Shown one piece after another: positions 1 through 8,589 of a DNA stretch of 64,000 nt. The notes beneath the pieces were generated by a model. The model worked only from the letters and a program-made list of their open reading frames with translations. It was not told the origin of the DNA and made no database searches. Position 1 is the stretch's first letter, and each line of letters opens with the position of its first letter. The stretch covers positions 15,334 through 79,333 of the forward strand of contig NZ_QGDS01000001.1 in the NCBI RefSeq assembly GCF_003149105.1. Reading direction: 5' to 3'. The position numbers and the translations under genes were made by a program. This DNA comes from Faecalicatena contorta. GTDB taxonomy: Bacteria; Bacillota; Clostridia; Lachnospirales; Lachnospiraceae.

Positions 1-1
1 T

Positions 2-17
2 GCAGACTAAAGTCTGC
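2..17 (+). terminator. Hairpin at window edge, possible terminator of an upstream gene
   Basis: The arms GCAGAC and GTCTGC enclose a TAAA loop and are followed by TTTAAT. This could end a gene lying before the window. The T run is short, so the call is tentative. Confidence 0.35.
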
Positions 18-50
18 TTTAATCCACAGTGGGATAAGGAGGAACAGGTC

Positions 51-284
51 ATGGCAAAAGAAGAAGGGCTATTAGAGTTTTTGGCACAGCAGGTAGGCGT
101 CAATTATATTTCCGATTTGAGAAATAATATGTATCATAAGGACATAGTTAGCTGTATAGAGAATGTGGATGGCACAACCTACTTTGTACGCGAATGGCTG
201 GATGTGCTGGATTATCTGACTGGTACAACAAAGAAGATCCAAAGTCCCGAGGAGGGGAAGAAAGCGTTGCTGGAAGCGTTATGA
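51..284 (+). CDS. Small conserved-looking protein of unknown function, 77 aa
   Basis: I do not recognise this family. The product is a short soluble acidic protein with no membrane segment, signal peptide or cysteine motif. The ATG follows AAGGAGGAACAGGTC, a strong ribosome site at good spacing, and the gene ends just before a strong hairpin terminator, so it is probably really expressed. It faces the ABC-F gene convergently. Its sequence alternates hydrophobic and charged residues and looks like a compact alpha/beta fold, but no function can be inferred. Confidence 0.6.
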   Translation: MAKEEGLLEFLAQQVGVNYISDLRNNMYHKDIVSCIENVDGTTYFVREWLDVLDYLTGTTKKIQSPEEGKKALLEAL

Positions 285-304
285 AAGGCATAAGGAAAAA
301 GTAA

Positions 305-353
305 AAGAGTGTATCAGGAAAATCCCTAAGGGACTCCTGGTACACTCTTATTT
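305..353. terminator. Bidirectional terminator between convergent genes
   Basis: The arms at 305-319 and 335-349 pair over 15 bp with one mismatch. An A-rich flank precedes the hairpin and a T-rich flank follows it, so it can stop transcription from the small gene on the plus strand and from the ABC-F gene on the minus strand. Confidence 0.8.
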
Positions 354-394
354 TATACGAAAAACACAGAGTTTCTATAATTGTATGTCTATTT

Positions 395-2029
395 CTAGTC
401 ATTATCCTCTGCCTGTATTGTATAGGTCTGGCGCTTTCTTGCCATCTCATCATTTTCCAGATATTCATCGTAAGTTGTAATCTTGTCAATCAGCTTTCCG
501 CCTGGTACGATCTCCATAATCCGGTTTGCTGTTGTCTGTACGATTTGATGGTCCCGGGAAGTGAAGAGCAATACCCCTGGGAATTTAATCATTCCGTTGT
601 TTAACGCAGTGATAGACTCCATATCCAAATGGTTGGTAGGTTCATCCAGCAACAGCACATTTGCGCCGGAAATCATCATTTTAGACAGCAGACACCGTAC
701 TTTTTCTCCACCGGAGAGAACTTTCAGGCGTTTTACTCCGTCATCACCAGCAAACAACATTCTTCCAAGGAATCCGCGGACATAGGTGACATCCTTTTCC
801 TCTGAGTACTGGGTAAGCCATTCGGTAATGGTATAATCGCTGTCAAATTCCCCGCCGAAGTCTTTGGGGAAGTAGGCCTGGGAAGTGGTGATTCCCCATT
901 TGTATGTTCCTTCATCGGGTTCCATTTCCCCAATTAATATTTTAAATAATATGGTTTTTGCAAGCTCATTGCTGCCCACAAGTGCAACCTTATCATCATG
1001 TCCTAAAGTAAAGGTGATATTATCCAGAATCTTTTCGCCATCAATGGTTTTAGAAAGGCCTTCCACAGTCAGGACTTCGTTTCCGATATCGCGGTTTGGA
1101 CGGAAATCAATGTAAGGATATTTCCTGCTGGAGGGTCTGATGTCATCCAGCTCAATTTTTTCCAGCGCCTTTTTTCTGGAAGTAGCCTGCTTGGACTTAG
1201 ATGCATTGGCGCTGAACCGGGAAATAAAATCCTGGAGCTCTTTGATTTTTTCTTCCTTTTTCTTGTTTGCTTCCTTCATCTGACGAATCAAAAGCTGACT
1301 GGATTCATACCAGAAATCATAATTTCCGGTGTAGAGCTGAATCTTGCCGTAATCGATATCTGCAATCTGAGTACACACCTTATTAAGAAAATAACGGTCA
1401 TGAGATACCACAATTACTGTGTTGTCAAAGTTAATTAAAAATTCTTCCAGCCATGCAATGGCATCCAAATCCAAATGGTTGGTTGGCTCGTCCAGAAGCA
1501 GGATATCCGGATTCCCAAATAAAGCCTGAGCAAGCAGAACCTTGACTTTCTCTGCTCCTGTCAGGTCTTTCAGGTATTTGGAATGGAGTTCTGTATCGAT
1601 ACCAAGTCCATTCAGGAGAGTAGCAGCATCAGATTCTGCTTCCCAGCCATTCATAGTGGCAAATTCCCCTTCCAGTTCACTGGCTTTGATTCCATCCTCA
1701 TCTGTAAAATCTTCCTTCGAATAAATGGCTTCTTTTTCTTTCATAATTTCGTATAAACGGGCGTTCCCCATAATTACGGTATCAAGCACCACATATTCAT
1801 CATATTTAAAATGATCCTGCTGCAGGAAGGAAAGACGCTCACCGGGTGTGATGGCGATTTCTCCCTTGGTAGGTTCCAGCTGACCGGATAAAATTTTCAG
1901 GAAGGTGGACTTTCCCGCGCCGTTGGCACCAATCATGCCATAGCAGTTTCCTTCAGTAAATTTAATATTTACATCCTCAAACAGCGCTTTTTTCCCTACG
2001 CGTAATGTGATATTATTTGCACTGATCAT
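395..2029 (-). CDS. ykpA: ABC-F family ATPase, YkpA type, with degenerate second ATP site
   Basis: Soluble ABC protein with two nucleotide-binding domains and no membrane part, 544 aa. ABC-F proteins act at the ribosome as translation factors, and some protect against antibiotics. Domain 1 has a full Walker A (G34-S41, GANGAGKS), Walker B LLLDEPTNHLD at 177-187 and switch His210; its signature is LTGAE rather than LSGGE. Residues 245-300 form the charged inter-domain linker. In domain 2 the Walker A reads GSNELAKT (352-359) and the switch histidine is Arg492 (SRDH), while the signature LSGGE (438-442) and Walker B remain. From memory B. subtilis YkpA has the same ELA-type Walker A. It looks monocistronic, with a ribosome site AAGGAGAT upstream of the ATG. 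A resistance role is not indicated. Confidence 0.9.
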   Translation of the reverse strand: MISANNITLRVGKKALFEDVNIKFTEGNCYGMIGANGAGKSTFLKILSGQLEPTKGEIAITPGERLSFLQQDHFKYDEYVVLDTVIMGNARLYEIMKEKEAIYSKEDFTDEDGIKASELEGEFATMNGWEAESDAATLLNGLGIDTELHSKYLKDLTGAEKVKVLLAQALFGNPDILLLDEPTNHLDLDAIAWLEEFLINFDNTVIVVSHDRYFLNKVCTQIADIDYGKIQLYTGNYDFWYESSQLLIRQMKEANKKKEEKIKELQDFISRFSANASKSKQATSRKKALEKIELDDIRPSSRKYPYIDFRPNRDIGNEVLTVEGLSKTIDGEKILDNITFTLGHDDKVALVGSNELAKTILFKILIGEMEPDEGTYKWGITTSQAYFPKDFGGEFDSDYTITEWLTQYSEEKDVTYVRGFLGRMLFAGDDGVKRLKVLSGGEKVRCLLSKMMISGANVLLLDEPTNHLDMESITALNNGMIKFPGVLLFTSRDHQIVQTTANRIMEIVPGGKLIDKITTYDEYLENDEMARKRQTYTIQAEDND

Positions 2030-2225
2030 AGTATAATCTCCTTTATCTATTCATGTTCCTGTAATCCTAACGATTATCTTAACATGAGATGAACTAAAAT
2101 AGCAAGGCTTATGGCGATTTTCATACTGTTTGGACGGAATGTTATATAAATGTTAATTTTTAAAGATGGGTGTTTTCGAATACTGGAAACCGTTATATAA
2201 TAGGAAAGGAAAGTGAGGAAAGATT

Positions 2226-3083
2226 ATGCAGAAAGCAACATTAGTTTTGGAAGGCGGAGCAACACGCGGGGTATTTACATCAGGGGCTCTGGATTACCTG
2301 ATGGAACAGGATTTATATATGTCACATGTGATCGGGGTTTCTGCGGGAGCATGTAATGCAGTAGATTATGTATCCAGGCAGCCCGGCAGGACGAGAGACT
2401 GCATGATACCCACAGACAAGAGTATAAATTATTATTACGGTTTCCGGAAGTTTGTGAAGGAAAAAAGTCTGATGGATATGGATATGATTTTTGATGCATT
2501 TCCGAATCACCTTTTTCCATTTGATTATGACACATATTCCCAATCTGAGATGGTCTGTGAGCTGGTAGTGACAAACTGCCTGACAGGCAAGGCAGAGTAT
2601 CTTGACGAGCGCATTGACAGGGAAAAGCTGATGAAAATCTGCCGCGCTTCTTCCAGTATGCCTCTGGTGACTCCCATTGTAAATATTGACGATATACCAT
2701 ATTTGGACGGAGGGCTTGCAGACAGCGTGCCTCTGAAGCGTGCGAAGGAGTTGGAAAATGAAAAGATTGTGGTGATTCTGACAAGAAATGCAGGATACCG
2801 GAAAAAAAGGGTGTCCAAGGGTCTGGCGGAAGTATACCGCAGGGCTTACCAGTCTTATCCGAAACTGGTTAAGGCAATTCTGACCAGAAGTTTTTATTAT
2901 AACCGTACGATGAATCATCTGGAAACGTTAGAAAAACAAGGAAAGATATTTGTATTGCGCCCGCTTGTGAGACCAGTAGCAAGAATGGAGCGCAAGCAGG
3001 AAATATTGACGGCGTTTTACAATCACGGATATGAGCTGATGAAGGAGAATCACAAAAGATTGACAGAATATCTGGAGAAATAG
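2226..3083 (+). CDS. Patatin-like phospholipase (YlbK/RssA type)
   Basis: Predicted serine lipid acyl hydrolase of 285 aa. The patatin hallmarks are visible: oxyanion loop GGATRG (residues 10-15), nucleophile elbow GVSAG with Ser39, and the catalytic-dyad Asp161 in DGG. No signal peptide or membrane segment is seen, so it is likely cytoplasmic or peripherally membrane-bound. A -10 like TATAAT lies about 30 bases upstream, and the ribosome site is GTGAGGAAAG. It precedes ppk by 43 bp on the same strand and may be co-transcribed with it. The lipid substrate cannot be read from the sequence. Confidence 0.88.
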   Translation: MQKATLVLEGGATRGVFTSGALDYLMEQDLYMSHVIGVSAGACNAVDYVSRQPGRTRDCMIPTDKSINYYYGFRKFVKEKSLMDMDMIFDAFPNHLFPFDYDTYSQSEMVCELVVTNCLTGKAEYLDERIDREKLMKICRASSSMPLVTPIVNIDDIPYLDGGLADSVPLKRAKELENEKIVVILTRNAGYRKKRVSKGLAEVYRRAYQSYPKLVKAILTRSFYYNRTMNHLETLEKQGKIFVLRPLVRPVARMERKQEILTAFYNHGYELMKENHKRLTEYLEK

Positions 3084-3126
3084 AAGAGCGTGTATTTGTG
3101 AAATTCTGGAGGGATGAGAAAAGAAT

Positions 3127-5244
3127 ATGAGTAAAACAACATCAAACTATACACAAAATAGAGAGTTGTCCTGGCTCCGGTTTAACCAGCGGGTGCTGGA
3201 GGAGGCAAGAGACCAGAGTGTACCGCTTTTAGAGCGCATGAAGTTTGTAGCTATATTTATAAGTAATTTGGATGAATTCTTTATGATCCGGGTAGGCAGC
3301 CTGTACGACATGGCATTTGTGGATAATACAACAAAAGACAGTAAATCGGGTCTGACCCCTGGAGAGCAGCTGACGGCTATTTATGAAGCAGTGGCGCCGC
3401 TGTATAAAGAAAGAGATAAAACATACGCTGAAATTAAAAAACAACTTCATCCATATGGAGTATGCGGCCTGGACTTTAAAGAATTAGAGCAGCCGGAGAA
3501 GAAGTACGTGAAGAAGTACTTTAAGGAGCAGGTGCTGCCTCTTCTTTCTCCTCAGATTGTGGATGCGAACCATCCTTTTCCCCATTTGCTGAATAAGGAA
3601 ATTTATGTAGTGGCGGATTTAAAGCTGGCAGATAAGAGCATGATGGGTCTTGTACCTGTGCCCCAGTTTATTTCCGATATCTTATATCTTCCGGGACATG
3701 ATATTCGTTATATCAGAATGGAAAAGGTGATTATAGAATATCTGGATATTGTGTTCGACCAATACCAGGTTTTTGATAAGAACTATATTTGTGTCACACG
3801 CAATGCAGATATTTCACCGGATGACGAAGCATATGCAGATAGTGAAGACTTCCGCTTTATTATGAAAGAAGCTCTTCACAAGCGCAGGAGAATGGCAGTA
3901 GTGCGGCTGGAGGTGGCAAATCCCCTGAAAAAGGAGATGGAGAATTACTTCTGCGATAAGTTTAACATTACACCGGCCTGCATTTTCCGCACAAAAATGC
4001 CGATGAAGCTGGATTATATGTTTGCCATAGCGGATAAGGTCCCTCCGTCTATGAAACGTTCCCTGACTGCCGAGTCCTTTTCTCCCCAGCACTCAGCAGC
4101 CGTGGCGAAAGGAAGTGTTATGGCGCAGGTGAAGAAGAAGGATATCCTGCTTTCTTATCCGTATGAAAGCATGGAACCGTTTCTGCAAATGATAAAAGAA
4201 GCTTCCACGGACCCAGGCGTTATGACAATTAAAATTACAATCTACCGTCTGTCAAAGAAAAGCCGGCTTGTAGAATATTTGTGTGCGGCGGCGGAGAATG
4301 GAAAAGAAGTTACGGTTTTGATTGAATTGAGGGCCAGATTTGATGAACAGAACAATATCGACTGGTCTGAGCGTATGGAGGAGGCCGGGTGCAGAGTTAT
4401 ATATGGTTTTGAGGACTATAAGGTACACTCCAAAATCTGTCTGATTACATACAGGAATAAAAATGAAATCAGATATATCACCCAGATAGGTACAGGAAAT
4501 TACAATGAAAAGACAGCAAGACTGTATACAGATTTTTCTCTGATAACCGCTAACCAGGCAATTGGAGAAGATGCAGCGGTGTTTTTTAAAAACATGTCCA
4601 TTGGGAATCTGGACGGTATATACCAGCATTTGGTTGTGTCTCCAACCACCTTGAAGTCCAAAATGCTGGTACTGATAGATGAGGAAATTAAAAAAGGGGC
4701 AAATGGCAGAATCATTATGAAGATGAATTCTGTGACAGATATGGATTTTATAAATAAGGTTGCGGAAGCATCCAGGGCAGGTGTGAAGATTGATTTGATT
4801 GTACGCGGTATTTGCTGTATTTTGCCGGGGATTCCGGGGGAAACGGAGAATTTGACGGTGACCAGTATTGTAGGGCGTTATCTGGAACATCCAAGAGTGT
4901 TCGTATTTGGCACAGGAGGAGAGCAGAAAGTGTACATCGGCTCCGCAGATATGATGACCAGAAATACAGAAAAACGGGTAGAGGTAGCATGTCCGATTTA
5001 CGATGGCGCTGTTAGAAAACGGCTTGTAAACAGCCTGAATCTTATGCTCAGGGATAATGTGAAAGCAAGAGTGATGCAAAGTGATGGTACGTATAAGAAA
5101 AAAGCAATAACCGGAGAGGCTGTGAATTGTCAGGAAATATTTATGAAAGAGGCCCTGAGTGCAAAGCCTGAGGTAGGAGCATCAGAAAAACCATCTTTCC
5201 TGAGAAGACTGAGAAAGTATTTTAATAGAAGGCAGGAGGTATAA
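3127..5244 (+). CDS. ppk1: Polyphosphate kinase 1
   Basis: Reversible transfer of the ATP gamma-phosphate to inorganic polyphosphate, normally at the membrane periphery. At 705 aa it has full PPK1 length: N-terminal helical domain with the SWLRFNQRVLEEA start, head domain, and two phospholipase-D-like C-terminal domains. The histidine that is autophosphorylated in this family is His434 in VHSKI, matching E. coli His435 by position. The C-terminus carries a basic tail (RRLRKYFNRRQEV). The next gene, an aldose epimerase, begins 2 bp after the stop, which implies an operon. No exopolyphosphatase is present nearby. Confidence 0.95.
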   Translation: MSKTTSNYTQNRELSWLRFNQRVLEEARDQSVPLLERMKFVAIFISNLDEFFMIRVGSLYDMAFVDNTTKDSKSGLTPGEQLTAIYEAVAPLYKERDKTYAEIKKQLHPYGVCGLDFKELEQPEKKYVKKYFKEQVLPLLSPQIVDANHPFPHLLNKEIYVVADLKLADKSMMGLVPVPQFISDILYLPGHDIRYIRMEKVIIEYLDIVFDQYQVFDKNYICVTRNADISPDDEAYADSEDFRFIMKEALHKRRRMAVVRLEVANPLKKEMENYFCDKFNITPACIFRTKMPMKLDYMFAIADKVPPSMKRSLTAESFSPQHSAAVAKGSVMAQVKKKDILLSYPYESMEPFLQMIKEASTDPGVMTIKITIYRLSKKSRLVEYLCAAAENGKEVTVLIELRARFDEQNNIDWSERMEEAGCRVIYGFEDYKVHSKICLITYRNKNEIRYITQIGTGNYNEKTARLYTDFSLITANQAIGEDAAVFFKNMSIGNLDGIYQHLVVSPTTLKSKMLVLIDEEIKKGANGRIIMKMNSVTDMDFINKVAEASRAGVKIDLIVRGICCILPGIPGETENLTVTSIVGRYLEHPRVFVFGTGGEQKVYIGSADMMTRNTEKRVEVACPIYDGAVRKRLVNSLNLMLRDNVKARVMQSDGTYKKKAITGEAVNCQEIFMKEALSAKPEVGASEKPSFLRRLRKYFNRRQEV

Positions 5245-5246
5245 TA

Positions 5247-6293
5247 ATGGGCGTTTTGGAAGAAAGAGAATTTGGAAAGACGGGAGAGGGAGAAAAGGCT
5301 CATCTCTATACAATTACCAACAGCAGAGGCATGGAGATAGCAGTTACAGATTATGGTGCGGCACTTGTTACTTTGAAAGTGCCGGATAAAAACGGGACAT
5401 CCTTAGATGTAGTTTTAGGATATGATGATGCAGCAGGATATGCGTCCGCAGATACATATTTTGGTGCAACGGTGGGCAGAAATGCTAATAGAATAGGCAA
5501 AGCCTCCTTTGAAATTAATGGAACCCATTATACTTTGAATAAGAATGACAATGGGAATAATCTGCACAGCGGAACAAAGTATTATAACAAGCGAATCTGG
5601 CAGGTTGAGGAGGAACAAAAAAACAGGATTACCTTTTCTCTTCACAGCCCGGACGGGGATCAGGGGTATCCGGGGGCTCTTACTATGAAAGTTGCCTATG
5701 AGCTGACAGAAGATAACGTGGTACGTATAAATTATCATGCCGTACCGGACCAGGATACCATTATCAATATGACCAACCACAGTTATTTTAATCTGAACGG
5801 ACATGACAAGGGAAGCATTTTAAAACATCAGATGAAGATTGATGCGGATTATTTTACCAGGGCTGACCAGGAATCTATACCGACGGGAGAACTTGTGGAT
5901 GTGACCGGAACTCCTATGGACTTTCGGACTCCTAAGGAAATTGGGGCAGAAATTGACGCAGATTATGAGGCAACCTGTTTCGGACAGGGCTACGACCATA
6001 ACTGGGTATTGAAAAATGCCGGAAAATTTGCTAAAGTAGCTGAAGCAGTTGGTGATACCAGCGGTATTGTGATGGAAGTATGGACAGATTTGCCTGGGGT
6101 GCAGGTGTATACAGGAAATTTCTTGCAGCAGGAAAGGGGAAAGAACGGTGCAGTTTATGAAAAGCGGGCAGCAGTCTGCTTTGAGACGCAGTATTTTCCG
6201 GATGCCATCCATCATGAAAACTTCGTAAGCCCGGTATGCCGGGCCGGCAGTAACTATGAGACGGTCACAGAGTATCGTTTCTACACGCAATAA
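5247..6293 (+). CDS. galM: Aldose 1-epimerase (galactose mutarotase family)
   Basis: Interconverts alpha and beta anomers of hexoses such as galactose and glucose. The 348-aa protein has the typical GalM features: DYGAALVTLKVPDK near the N-terminus, the substrate-loop region TVGRNANRI, NHSYFNLNGH with the catalytic histidine region, and the C-terminal GVQVYTGNF and FETQYFPDA segments with the catalytic Glu. The ATG lies 2 bp after ppk1 with ribosome site AGGAGG inside the ppk1 end, so the two are translationally close. No gal genes are adjacent, so its exact sugar is open. Confidence 0.92.
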   Translation: MGVLEEREFGKTGEGEKAHLYTITNSRGMEIAVTDYGAALVTLKVPDKNGTSLDVVLGYDDAAGYASADTYFGATVGRNANRIGKASFEINGTHYTLNKNDNGNNLHSGTKYYNKRIWQVEEEQKNRITFSLHSPDGDQGYPGALTMKVAYELTEDNVVRINYHAVPDQDTIINMTNHSYFNLNGHDKGSILKHQMKIDADYFTRADQESIPTGELVDVTGTPMDFRTPKEIGAEIDADYEATCFGQGYDHNWVLKNAGKFAKVAEAVGDTSGIVMEVWTDLPGVQVYTGNFLQQERGKNGAVYEKRAAVCFETQYFPDAIHHENFVSPVCRAGSNYETVTEYRFYTQ

Positions 6294-6326
6294 GTAAAAA
6301 AACGAGAGCAGGCAGTATAAGGATAT

Positions 6327-8393
6327 ATGGGGAAATCAGTATATATTGCGGAAAAGCCCAGTGTGGCTCAGGAATTCGCAAAAGCATTAAAATTGAATAC
6401 AAAACGCAGAGACGGATATTTAGAATCAGAGGAAGCAATTGTGACCTGGTGCGTGGGACATCTGGTTACAATGAGCTATCCTGAGGAATATGATCCCGCT
6501 TTGAAACGCTGGAATCTAAATACTCTTCCTTTTATCCCGGAAACATTCAAATATGAAGTGATTCCGGCGGTGGCGAAGCAGTTTCAGATTGTAAGCGGGC
6601 TGCTCACCAGGGATGATGTGGATACCATTTATGTATGTACGGACTCCGGGCGTGAGGGAGAGTATATTTACCGTCTGGTGGAGCAGGAAGCCCATGTAAA
6701 GGGGAAACAAAGGAGAAGGGTCTGGATAGATTCACAGACAGAAGATGAGATTTTACGCGGAATCAAAGACGCGAAAGATTTATCAGAGTATGATAGTCTC
6801 AGTGCGTCGGCTTATTTGAGGGCGAAAGAGGACTATCTGATGGGAATTAATTTTTCCCGTCTTTTGACTCTGAAGTATGGCAACAGTATTTCTAATTATT
6901 TGAATACCAAGTATGCAGTGATATCTGTAGGACGTGTTATGACTTGTGTGCTTGGAATGATTGTGCGCAGAGAGCGGGAAATAAGGGACTTTGTGAAAAC
7001 CCCGTTTTACCGGGTTATAAGCACGGTGGAAGCCCAGGGACAGACATTTGAAGGGGAATGGCGGGCAGTACAAGGTTCCCGTTATTTTGAATCCTTTGAT
7101 TTATACAAAGAGAACGGTTTTAAGAAAAGAGAAAAGGCAGAGGAACTAGTAGCATATTTGGAGGAGCCTCAGCCTTTAACGTGTCAGGTTGCATCCATTG
7201 AAAAGAAAAAAGAGAAGAAGAATCCTCCTCTTCTTTACAATCTGGCGGAACTGCAGAATGATTGTTCAAAGCGGTTTAAAATCAGCCCGGATGAGACACT
7301 TCGGATAGTACAGGAACTTTATGAGAAGAAGCTTGTCACTTATCCAAGAACAGATGCCCGTGTGTTGTCCACGGCTGTGGCAAAGGAAATCAGCAAGAAT
7401 TTAAACGGGCTTTCCAAGTATCCAATGGCAGCGCCTTATTTGGAAGACATCTTGAATTTTGGCAGCCATAAAAGTCTGGCAAAGTCCAGGTATGTAAATG
7501 ACAAACAGATTACAGACCACTACGCTATTATTCCTACAGGACAAGGATTAAGCGCTTTAAAGGCTGTTTCTGCCACTGCAGGAAAAGTTTATGACTGTAT
7601 TGTAAGAAGATTTTTAAGCATTTTCTATCCTCCGGCGGTATACCAGAAGGTATCGATCGTCACAAAGATTAAAGAAGAGAGTTTCTTTTCCAGCTTTAAG
7701 GTGCTTGCTGAAGAAGGGTATCTGAAAGTGGCAGGTACTTCCCAGTCCAGGAAAAACACATCAGTTCAGACAGATAAAAATAACAGTGAAGGCTCTTTGG
7801 GCAATGAAGACGGCGGGAATGATGAAAATCAGGAAAACCGTGGAGAACAGGATTTGGATGCCAGTTTCTTTCAGATTGTACAAGGGCTGAAAAAAGGTGC
7901 GGTTCTTCCGGTACGTTCTTTGGATATTAAAGAAGGAGAGACTTCCCCTCCAAAAAGATATAATTCCGGTTCTATTATTCTGGCTATGGAAAATGCAGGG
8001 CAGCTTATTGAGGATGAGGAGCTGCGCGCGCAGATTAAAGGAAGCGGCGTCGGAACCAGTGCGACCCGGGCAGAGATTCTGAAGAAGCTAATACATATAA
8101 AGTATTTATCACTAAATAAAAAAACACAGATTATCACACCTACTTTGCAGGGAGAAATGATATATGATGTGGTCGACAACTCTATTAAGTCCCTGCTCAA
8201 TCCAGATTTAACGGCAAGCTGGGAAAAGGGATTAAATTATGTAGCAGAGGGAGATATCACGCCTGACGATTACATGAAGAAGCTGAATCATTTCATCATC
8301 AGCCGGACAAACGGAGTGAAAAGTCTGAATAATCAATATCAGCTCAAAAATTGTTATGACCGGGCAGCTCAATTTTATTCCGGGAAAAAATAA
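6327..8393 (+). CDS. topB: DNA topoisomerase III (type IA)
   Basis: Type IA topoisomerase of 688 aa that relaxes or decatenates DNA through a 5'-phosphotyrosine link. The Toprim domain begins at VYIAEKPSVA, and TDSGREGEY supplies the acidic metal-binding residues. Tyr339 in VTYPRTD is the likely catalytic tyrosine. The usual GRVQTPTL segment reads GRVMTCVL. There are no C-terminal zinc ribbons. Residues about 478-510 are a low-complexity Asn/Glu/Ser/Gly insert, an unusual linker near the C-terminal domain. It may be plasmid- or ICE-type TopB rather than the housekeeping TopA. It ends in a hairpin terminator overlapping the stop. Confidence 0.92.
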   Translation: MGKSVYIAEKPSVAQEFAKALKLNTKRRDGYLESEEAIVTWCVGHLVTMSYPEEYDPALKRWNLNTLPFIPETFKYEVIPAVAKQFQIVSGLLTRDDVDTIYVCTDSGREGEYIYRLVEQEAHVKGKQRRRVWIDSQTEDEILRGIKDAKDLSEYDSLSASAYLRAKEDYLMGINFSRLLTLKYGNSISNYLNTKYAVISVGRVMTCVLGMIVRREREIRDFVKTPFYRVISTVEAQGQTFEGEWRAVQGSRYFESFDLYKENGFKKREKAEELVAYLEEPQPLTCQVASIEKKKEKKNPPLLYNLAELQNDCSKRFKISPDETLRIVQELYEKKLVTYPRTDARVLSTAVAKEISKNLNGLSKYPMAAPYLEDILNFGSHKSLAKSRYVNDKQITDHYAIIPTGQGLSALKAVSATAGKVYDCIVRRFLSIFYPPAVYQKVSIVTKIKEESFFSSFKVLAEEGYLKVAGTSQSRKNTSVQTDKNNSEGSLGNEDGGNDENQENRGEQDLDASFFQIVQGLKKGAVLPVRSLDIKEGETSPPKRYNSGSIILAMENAGQLIEDEELRAQIKGSGVGTSATRAEILKKLIHIKYLSLNKKTQIITPTLQGEMIYDVVDNSIKSLLNPDLTASWEKGLNYVAEGDITPDDYMKKLNHFIISRTNGVKSLNNQYQLKNCYDRAAQFYSGKK

Positions 8394-8425
8394 GGCTCTC
8401 ACCACTATGGATAGAGAGCCTTGTT
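8392..8425 (+). terminator. Terminator of topB
   Basis: AAGGCTCTC at 8392-8400 pairs with GAGAGCCTT at 8414-8422; the next bases are GTT. The 5' arm begins inside the topB stop codon. The poly-T is weak but the 9-bp stem is perfect. Confidence 0.65.
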
Positions 8426-8518
8426 AATGAAGTCAGATCCACTATGATTAATCAACTCGAAAATTATCTATTTAAAATGTTCGCTTTTGAATAAATTCTG
8501 TTTAAAAACTCCTTTGCA

Positions 8519-8531
8519 GTAATTGAATTAC
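8519..8531. promoter_or_regulatory. Candidate operator upstream of the glycyl radical enzyme
   Basis: GTAATTGAATTAC is a perfect 13-bp palindrome 59 bp before the start codon, and TAATTAC recurs near 8565. The GntR regulator encoded just beyond the operon is a plausible ligand, but no matching copy was found in the GntR upstream region. The assignment is inference. The rest of 8426-8589 is AT-rich with no gene. Confidence 0.3.
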
Positions 8532-8589
8532 AAACTCCAAGTGTTAAGATGAAATTATAAAAGTTAATTACACTGGAAAGGAGTATGTT

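Noticed and set aside
4252-5079. Long minus-strand open frame (275 codons) inside ppk1
   Set aside because: It is antisense to a complete PPK1 gene, and its His/Cys/Ile-rich product looks like a shadow frame with no motif.
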